Shown piece by piece: positions 58,601 through 64,000 of a stretch of 64,000 nucleotides of DNA; within the stretch, counting starts at the first letter, position 1; the number at the start of each line of letters is the position of its first letter. The notes beneath the pieces are model-generated. The model saw only the letters and a list, made by a program, of their open reading frames with translations. It had not been told where the DNA came from and searched no databases. The stretch is from Caballeronia jiangsuensis (GTDB lineage: Bacteria > Pseudomonadota > Gammaproteobacteria > Burkholderiales > Burkholderiaceae), in assembly GCA_000648925.1 (NCBI GenBank), contig JFHF01000021.1, positions 1 through 64,000 on the forward strand. The letters run 5' to 3'. The position numbers were made by a program, and so were the translations under genes.

Positions 58601-60835
58601 ATGACTTCGACCGCCGCCCCCGCCGAAACGCTGCCCGAGCCGTCCATCGACGACGCGCTCGCGTTCGTGCGCGAGCACGCGAAGGATGCGCGCGTCTCGA
58701 CCGGCGAACTGCTCGCGGATCACGCGGCGGGCACCGCGCGCATCATGCAGACGCTGAACGTCGATTCGCACGCGATCGCCGCGGCGGCGCTGTTCGTGCT
58801 CGCGCCGCATCTCGACGATCCGGAGAAGGTCATCACCGAGCGCTTCGGCCCGGAAGTGCAGCGGCTCGTCGGCGATGTGCGCAAGCTTCTGCGGCTCGGC
58901 TCGCTCAGCTCGCGCGCGACGCTTGCGGAATTGCCCGAGAACACGCGCGATGCGCAGGCCGCGCGCCGCGCGCAGGTCGAGTCGCTGCGCAAGATGCTGC
59001 TCGCTTTCGCGCAGGACATCCGCGTCGTGTTGATCAGGCTCGCGTCGCGCGTGCAGACGTTGCGCTATCACGCCGCGCACAAGACCGATCCTTCGCCGGA
59101 CGTCCCGCGCGAGACGCTCGAAATCTACGCGCCGCTCGCGAATCGTCTGGGCATCTGGCAACTGAAGTGGGAACTGGAGGATTTGTCGTTCCGCTTCGAA
59201 GACCCCGTCACGTACAAGCGCATCGCGAAGCTGCTCGACGAGCGGCGCGTCGAGCGCGAGAGCTATGTGACCGAGGCGATCGCGCGCCTGCAAAAAGAGC
59301 TCGACACTGCGCACATCAAGGCCGAAGTCAGCGGTCGGCCAAAGCACATCTACAGCATCTGGAAGAAGATGCGCGGCAAGCATCTCGACTTCGCCGAACT
59401 GAACGACGTGCGCGCGTTCCGCGTGATCGTCGGCGACATCAAGGACTGCTACACCGTGCTCGGCATCGTGCACAACCTGTGGCAACCGGTGCCGCGCGAA
59501 TTCGACGACTACATCTCGCGCCCGAAGCCCAACGGCTACAAGTCGCTGCATACCGTTGTGATCGGCGATGACGGGCGTGCGTTCGAAGTGCAGATCCGCA
59601 CGCAGGAAATGCATCAGTTCGCCGAATACGGCGTGGCCGCGCACTGGCGTTACAAGGAAGCGGGCGCGCGCGGCTATGCGGGGCAAGTGACGGCGAGCGA
59701 GAAATACGACGAGAAGATCGCATGGCTGCGTCAGCTTCTCGCGTGGAAGGATGACGTCGAAGGCGAGGGTCAGGGCGAACAGCGGGGCTGGCAGCATCTG
59801 CGCGACGCCACGCTTGACGACGATCATATCTACGTGCTGACGCCGCAGGCGCGCGTGATCGCGTTGCCGCAAGGCGCGACCGCCGTCGATTTCGCGTATC
59901 ACCTGCACAGCGAGCTTGGGCATCGCTGTCGCGGCGCGCGCGTCGACGGCGCGATGGTGCCGCTCAACACGCCGCTGCAAAACGGGCAGACGGTCGAGAT
60001 CGTCGCGGTAAAGGAAGGCGGGCCGTCGCGCGACTGGCTCAATCCTCAGCTCGGTTATCTGCACAGCGCGCGGGGGCGGCAGAAAGTGCGCTCGTGGTTC
60101 CTCGCTGCCGACGCGGCCGAGCACATCGCGGCAGGGCGGGCGATCGTCGAAAAGACCTTGCAGCGCGAAGGGAAGACGTCGGTGAGTCTGGAGCAGCTCG
60201 CGACGAAGCTCGGCTTCAAGACGCCCGAGGATCTTTACGCGGTCGTCGCGAAGGAAGAGTTCAGCCTGCGCAACATCGAGCAGGCGCTTTCCGACGCGCC
60301 GCCGCCCGAGCCCGAGCCGGAAGCGCCGGAGCAGTTCGAGAAGCGCAGCAGCGGGCAGAGCGTCGCGCACGGCGCGTCGACGGGCGTGCTCGTCGTCGGC
60401 GTGGATGCGTTGCTCACCCAACTCGCGCGCTGCTGCCGTCCGGCGCCGCCCGATCCGATCGCGGGCTTCATCACGCGCGGCAAGGGCATGTCGGTTCATC
60501 GCACCGATTGCGCGACCTTCAAGCGCATGGCTCAGCGTTCGCCCGAGCGCGTGCTGCACACGACCTGGTCCGCCGACGTGATGAACGGGCGCGGATCGTC
60601 GGTGTATCCGGTGGATCTTTCGGTGGAATCGGCCGACCGGCAAGGGTTGCTGCGCGATATCTCCGAAGTGTTCGCGCGCGAGAAGATCAACGTGATCGGC
60701 GTGAAGAGCCAGAGCCGCAGGAATATCGCTTATATGCAGTTCACGGTGGAAGTGTCGAGCGCAGCGCAGATTCAGCGCGCCTGCACGCTGCTCGATGAAG
60801 TGCAGGGTGTGATTCGCGCGTCGCGTCGCGCGTAA
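58601..60835 (+). CDS. relA: RelA (p)ppGpp synthetase
   Basis: Predicted 744-aa stringent-response enzyme: makes (p)ppGpp from ATP and GTP/GDP on stalled ribosomes. Residues 30-190 are an HD-hydrolase-like domain whose metal-binding HD and ED pairs are gone (ALFVLAPHLDDPEK in place), so no hydrolysis is expected. Synthetase motifs: SIWKKMRGKH near 252, YISRPKPNGYKSLHTVV near 304, EVQIRTQEMHQFAEYG near 328. Then TGS (HIYVLTPQARVIALPQGATA near 409), a helical linker, a zinc-finger-like CC-rich part (LARCCRPAPPDP near 607) and a C-terminal ACT domain (ADRQGLLRDISEVFAREKIN near 678). spoT is expected elsewhere. Confidence 0.95.
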   Translation: MTSTAAPAETLPEPSIDDALAFVREHAKDARVSTGELLADHAAGTARIMQTLNVDSHAIAAAALFVLAPHLDDPEKVITERFGPEVQRLVGDVRKLLRLGSLSSRATLAELPENTRDAQAARRAQVESLRKMLLAFAQDIRVVLIRLASRVQTLRYHAAHKTDPSPDVPRETLEIYAPLANRLGIWQLKWELEDLSFRFEDPVTYKRIAKLLDERRVERESYVTEAIARLQKELDTAHIKAEVSGRPKHIYSIWKKMRGKHLDFAELNDVRAFRVIVGDIKDCYTVLGIVHNLWQPVPREFDDYISRPKPNGYKSLHTVVIGDDGRAFEVQIRTQEMHQFAEYGVAAHWRYKEAGARGYAGQVTASEKYDEKIAWLRQLLAWKDDVEGEGQGEQRGWQHLRDATLDDDHIYVLTPQARVIALPQGATAVDFAYHLHSELGHRCRGARVDGAMVPLNTPLQNGQTVEIVAVKEGGPSRDWLNPQLGYLHSARGRQKVRSWFLAADAAEHIAAGRAIVEKTLQREGKTSVSLEQLATKLGFKTPEDLYAVVAKEEFSLRNIEQALSDAPPPEPEPEAPEQFEKRSSGQSVAHGASTGVLVVGVDALLTQLARCCRPAPPDPIAGFITRGKGMSVHRTDCATFKRMAQRSPERVLHTTWSADVMNGRGSSVYPVDLSVESADRQGLLRDISEVFAREKINVIGVKSQSRRNIAYMQFTVEVSSAAQIQRACTLLDEVQGVIRASRRA

Positions 60836-60891
60836 TCGGCTGGAGTTGAACGGATCGGCGAATATTTTCGATTTTTTCTGAAGATAAGCAC

Positions 60892-60920
60892 TTGCCAAGA
60901 TCCGAAACGCTCCATATAAT
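60892..60920 (+). promoter_or_regulatory. sigma-70 promoter of tRNA-Val
   Basis: TTGCCA (60892-60897), exactly 17 bp, then a perfect TATAAT (60915-60920), 12 bp before the tRNA. Confidence 0.8.
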
Positions 60921-60932
60921 CTCACTTCTTTC

Positions 60933-61009
60933 AGGCTCGTAGCTCAGCTGGTTAGAGCACCACCTTGACATGGTGGGGGTCGTTGGTTCGAGTCCAATCG
61001 AGCCTACCA
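60933..61009 (+). tRNA. tRNA-Val (GAC)
   Basis: A 77-nt tRNA with encoded CCA. Acceptor stem AGGCTCG pairs with CGAGCCT; anticodon loop CTTGACA gives GAC, valine. T-arm GGTTCGAGTCC is standard. It lies alone between relA and thrS; a terminator is 178 nt downstream. Confidence 0.97.
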
Positions 61010-61186
61010 ACGAAAACGAAACTCGGCGGACTTTGGTTCGCGGAATTTCAAACCGCAAGAAGCGCTCAGCGCAAAAGGCGAAAAGAAATGGCACGTCGAA
61101 CGTTGACCGAAACAAATTCGGAGCGACGCTAGTCGAGGACCTATTTCGCCTTCTGCCAAATTGTTTCGCGGTATGTGTGAAAAGTG

Positions 61187-61222
61187 AATGCGGCCCCTCG
61201 ATAGCGGGGCCGCATTTTTTTT
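61187..61222 (+). terminator. rho-independent terminator downstream of tRNA-Val
   Basis: AATGCGGCCCC (61187-61197), loop TCGATAGC, perfect complement GGGGCCGCATT (61206-61216) and T-run. The ~180-nt trailer between the tRNA and this hairpin holds no credible gene. Confidence 0.92.
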
Positions 61223-61303
61223 GCCTTGCGATTTTTGAAGTGAATCGCGGGGCAATGCTCAAATCGAAATCGCTCGGCATGCGCCGGCGTCTTGGAGAAC
61301 GAT

Positions 61304-63211
61304 ATGGTTTCGGTACGTTTGCCTGATGGGTCGGTCCGACAATACGACCACCCGGTGACCGTCGCGGAAGTCGCGGCATCGATCGGCGCGGGCCTTGCCA
61401 AGGCGGCGCTCGCCGGCAAGCTCAACGGCGAACTCGTCGATACCTCGTTTCTGATCGACAAGGATTCGTCACTTGCCATCGTCACTGACAAGGATCCGGA
61501 AGGCGTCGATGTCGTGCGCCATTCGACCGCGCATTTGCTCGCTTATGCGGTGAAGGATCTGTTCCCCGAAGCGCAAGTGACCATCGGGCCGGTCATCGAC
61601 AACGGCTTCTATTACGACTTCTCGTACAACCGCCCCTTCACGCCCGAAGATCTGGAGAAGATCGAAAAGCGCATGCAGGAACTGGCGAAGAAGGACGAGC
61701 CGGTGTCGCGCCGCGTCGTCTCGCGCAACGAGGCGGTGGAGTACTTCAAGAGCATCGGCGAAAACTACAAGGCCGAGATCATCGAGTCCATTCCGGAAAG
61801 CGATGAGATTCGCCTTTACGGGCACGGCAACTTCATCGACCTGTGCCGTGGCCCGCACGTGCCGTCCACCGGCAAGCTGAAGGTCTTCAAGCTGATGAAG
61901 GTCGCCGGCGCGTACTGGCGCGGCGATTCGAAGAACGAGCAGTTGCAGCGTATCTACGGCACCGCGTGGACCAAAAAGGAAGACCAGGACGCTTATCTCC
62001 ACATGCTCGAAGAAGCCGAGAAGCGCGATCACCGCAAGCTCGGCAAGCAACTCGACCTGTTCCATCTGCAGGACGAAGCGCCGGGCATGGTGTTCTGGCA
62101 TCCGAAGGGCTGGTCGCTATGGCAGCAGGTCGAGCAGTACATGCGCCGCCGCGTGAACGATGCCGGTTATCTCGAGATCAAGACCCCGATGGTGATGGAC
62201 CGTTCGCTCTGGGAAGCGTCGGGCCATTGGCAGAATTATCGTGAAAACATGTTCACGACCGAGTCGGAAAAGCGCGACTACGCGATCAAGCCGATGAACT
62301 GCCCGGGCCACGTTCAGGTGTTCAACCACGGCCTGCGTTCGTATCGCGATCTGCCGCTGCGTTACGCGGAATTCGGCTCGTGCCATCGCAACGAGCCGTC
62401 GGGCGCGCTGCATGGGCTGATGCGCGTGCGCGGCTTCGTCCAGGACGATGCGCACATCTTCTGTACCGAAAATCAGTTCATCGCGGAATCGATCGCCTTC
62501 AACACGCTCGCGATGAGCGTGTACAAGGATTTCGGATTCGATCACATCGATATCAAGCTGTCGCTGCGCCCCGAGCAGCGCGCGGGCACCGATGAAATCT
62601 GGGATCGCGCGGAGCAGGGCTTGCGCGAGGCGCTGACCGCTTGCGGTCTGCAGTGGGAAGAACTCGCCGGCGAAGGCGCGTTCTACGGTCCGAAGATCGA
62701 GTACCACATCAAGGACGCGCTCGGCCGCTCGTGGCAATGCGGCACGCTGCAGCTCGACATGGTGCTGCCGGAGCGTCTCGGCGCCGAATATGTCGCGGAA
62801 GACAACAGCCGCCGCCGTCCGGTGATGTTGCACCGGGCAATCGTCGGATCAATGGAGCGTTTTCTCGGCATTCTGATCGAGCACCACGCAGGCGCAATGC
62901 CGCCGTGGCTCGCGCCGACTCAGGCGGTTGTGCTGAATATTGCCGAAAGTCAGGCTGAATATGCGGGTAATCTGGCCCAATCGTTGCAAAAACAAGGGCT
63001 TAGAGTGGAGTGCGATTTGCGCAACGAGAAGATTAGCTATAAAATACGCGAGCACACGCTGCAAAAGGTGCCGTATTTGCTGGTCGTCGGCGACAAAGAG
63101 CGTGATGCGCAAACCGTGGCCGTGCGTGCTCGTGGCGGTGTCGATCTGGGCGTGATGCCGGTCGACGCATTCCTCGAACGTCTGCAGCAGGAAGTGCGGG
63201 CGTTCAAGTAA
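61304..63211 (+). CDS. thrS: threonyl-tRNA synthetase
   Basis: Predicted 635-aa class-II synthetase. N-terminal TGS domain (about 1-60; VSVRLPDGSVRQYDHPVTVA); editing domain with HSTAHLLAYAVKDLFPEAQV near 72-91; catalytic core with MNCPGHVQVFNHGLRSYRDL near 330 (zinc Cys), motif 2 CHRNEPSGALHGLMRVRGFV near 363-382, motif 3 HRAIVGSMERFLGILIEHH near 508; C-terminal anticodon-binding domain from about 535. GGAG lies 6 nt before the ATG at 61304; the TTG at 61292 is less likely. The usual thrS-infC order is kept. Confidence 0.97.
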   Translation: MVSVRLPDGSVRQYDHPVTVAEVAASIGAGLAKAALAGKLNGELVDTSFLIDKDSSLAIVTDKDPEGVDVVRHSTAHLLAYAVKDLFPEAQVTIGPVIDNGFYYDFSYNRPFTPEDLEKIEKRMQELAKKDEPVSRRVVSRNEAVEYFKSIGENYKAEIIESIPESDEIRLYGHGNFIDLCRGPHVPSTGKLKVFKLMKVAGAYWRGDSKNEQLQRIYGTAWTKKEDQDAYLHMLEEAEKRDHRKLGKQLDLFHLQDEAPGMVFWHPKGWSLWQQVEQYMRRRVNDAGYLEIKTPMVMDRSLWEASGHWQNYRENMFTTESEKRDYAIKPMNCPGHVQVFNHGLRSYRDLPLRYAEFGSCHRNEPSGALHGLMRVRGFVQDDAHIFCTENQFIAESIAFNTLAMSVYKDFGFDHIDIKLSLRPEQRAGTDEIWDRAEQGLREALTACGLQWEELAGEGAFYGPKIEYHIKDALGRSWQCGTLQLDMVLPERLGAEYVAEDNSRRRPVMLHRAIVGSMERFLGILIEHHAGAMPPWLAPTQAVVLNIAESQAEYAGNLAQSLQKQGLRVECDLRNEKISYKIREHTLQKVPYLLVVGDKERDAQTVAVRARGGVDLGVMPVDAFLERLQQEVRAFK

Positions 63212-63258
63212 GTCACTCGCAGCGCGGCTTGTTTTTTCATTTTTAGAGGAAACGTAAC

Positions 63259-63786
63259 ATCGCTACTGATAAGTCGTCACATCGCATCAACGGTGAAATT
63301 ACCGCGCCGGAAGTGCGCTTGGTCGGAGTGGACAACGAGCCGCTCGGAATCGTGAAGCTGGCCGAAGCGTTCCGTCAATCGGAACAGCTCGACGTGGATC
63401 TCGTCGAAATCGCGCCGCAGGCGTCACCGCCTGTCTGCCGTTTGATGGACTACGGCAAGTTCAAGTATTCGGAAGCGAAGAAGCAACACGAAGCGAAGTT
63501 GAAGCAGAAGATCGTGCAGGTGAAGGAAGTCAAATTCCGCCCCGGCACGGACGACGGTGACTACAACGTCAAGCTGCGCAACCTTACGCGCTTCCTCGAA
63601 GACGGCGACAAGACGAAGATCACGTTGCGTTTCCGCGGCCGTGAAATGGCGCACCAGGAAATCGGCATGCGCATGCTCGAACGACTGAAGTCCGATCTGG
63701 ACGAATTCGGTCAGGTCGAACAGATGCCGAAGATGGAAGGGCGCCAGATGATCATGGTGCTTGCCCCGAAGAAAAAGGGTAAGTAA
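63259..63786 (+). CDS. infC: translation initiation factor IF-3
   Basis: Predicted 175-aa IF-3, which checks the start codon in the P-site. The protein reads (I/M)ATDKSSHRINGEITAPEVR, N-domain to about 80, then a Lys-rich linker, then C-domain with KFRPGTDDGDYNVKLRNLTR and LRFRGREMAHQEIGMRMLER. The start is the codon ATC at 63259-63261, with AGAGGA 8 nt upstream; no ATG, GTG or TTG gives the N-terminus seen in homologs. Non-AUG starts on infC are known (AUU in E. coli) and make IF-3 repress its own translation. The next genes (rpmI, rplT) would lie beyond the window. Confidence 0.95.
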   Translation: MATDKSSHRINGEITAPEVRLVGVDNEPLGIVKLAEAFRQSEQLDVDLVEIAPQASPPVCRLMDYGKFKYSEAKKQHEAKLKQKIVQVKEVKFRPGTDDGDYNVKLRNLTRFLEDGDKTKITLRFRGREMAHQEIGMRMLERLKSDLDEFGQVEQMPKMEGRQMIMVLAPKKKGK

Positions 63787-64000
63787 GCACGAGCGGTTAG
63801 ACGATGGATCGCGCGCCGTCGCAAGGCGGCTAGCGCGGCATTGTCGGAAGTTTCAGGGCGTTGCCGCTTTGGCGGCGGCGCTCATGAAAGGCGGCGGTTC
63901 TTCACTGAGCCGCTCGCACATAAGTGGAGCGTGGGTTTCGAAGGGCGGGAAGGGGTTCGCAGGCGGTATCGGCGAATCAGCCGCACACCCATGACCATCT
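63787..64000 (+). other. non-coding region downstream of infC
   Basis: No gene or clear terminator is visible in the last 214 bases. rpmI normally follows infC on this strand, so this would be its leader; short frames here look like noise. Confidence 0.4.

Noticed and set aside
58427..60925. An 832-codon minus-strand frame opposite relA
   Set aside because: Antisense of a well-conserved gene; no motif and no ribosome binding site.

Overview
The window is a stretch of GC-rich chromosome from a beta-proteobacterium of the family Burkholderiaceae. Gene content, order and protein sequences look most like Caballeronia or Paraburkholderia; this is a judgement from memory of those genomes, not a database search. 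The signs are the aot/aru arginine block with an AraC-type ArgR, a DUF2968 protein, an OmpC-type porin, PhbB-like SDRs and the thrS-infC order with a non-AUG infC start. Nearly all of it reads as ordinary vertically inherited chromosome: there are no phage genes, transposases, rRNA or CRISPR arrays. The one mobile-looking object is a 615-bp non-coding element with long inverted ends at 32578-33192.

Layout. (1) 0.1-6.9 kb is phosphate-themed: a CHAD (polyphosphate-binding type) protein, a PiT phosphate transporter, a lysine/alanine-rich histone H1-like protein, and a two-gene minus-strand unit for a phytase-type esterase-like protein and a secreted glycerophosphodiester phosphodiesterase, preceded by a convincing Pho box. 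(2) 7-16 kb holds small envelope or unknown genes (DUF2968, KTSC-like, PRC-barrel, RNase HI-like, SDR), a porin, a LysE exporter and a POT-family peptide transporter, ending in the initiator tRNA. (3) 16.3-20.7 kb has rpsU, a ferredoxin coupled to a YigZ protein, a GNAT acetyltransferase, and a CSS-EAL c-di-GMP phosphodiesterase. (4) 20.98-32.55 kb is a continuous arginine uptake and degradation block: aotQ-aotM-aotP-argR-astC-aruF-aruG-astD-astB-astE-aotJ. It imports arginine, degrades it through the arginine succinyltransferase pathway to glutamate and succinate, and encodes its likely own activator. (5) 33.2-39.1 kb is an AaeXAB-like efflux operon (outer-membrane lipoprotein, FUSC pump, DUF1656, HlyD adaptor) with a divergent LysR regulator.

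(6) 39.2-48.4 kb has SRAP/YedK, a metallophosphoesterase, a D-2-hydroxyacid-type FAD oxidase, DUF2069, WrbA, YihY, an Mpo1-like protein, MetY translationally coupled to an alpha/beta hydrolase, and a CBS-pair protein. (7) 48.6-57.0 kb covers lipid and ketone metabolism: an LplT-PlsC fusion, aroC, ETF-ubiquinone oxidoreductase divergent from an SDR-thioesterase pair (with a palindromic operator between them), and succinyl-CoA:3-ketoacid CoA transferase with a divergent PAS-LuxR regulator. (8) 57.2-64 kb has an alpha/beta hydrolase, a RidA-family protein, relA (hydrolase centre lost), tRNA-Val(GAC), thrS and infC starting at an AUC codon.

I found no clearly new defence or biosynthetic system. 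The most worthwhile leads are the 615-bp inverted-repeat element, the Pho-box phosphate/polyphosphate neighbourhood, the self-contained arginine regulon, several 11-bp-phased direct repeats and palindromes in long leaders, and the 180-nt trailer after tRNA-Val.
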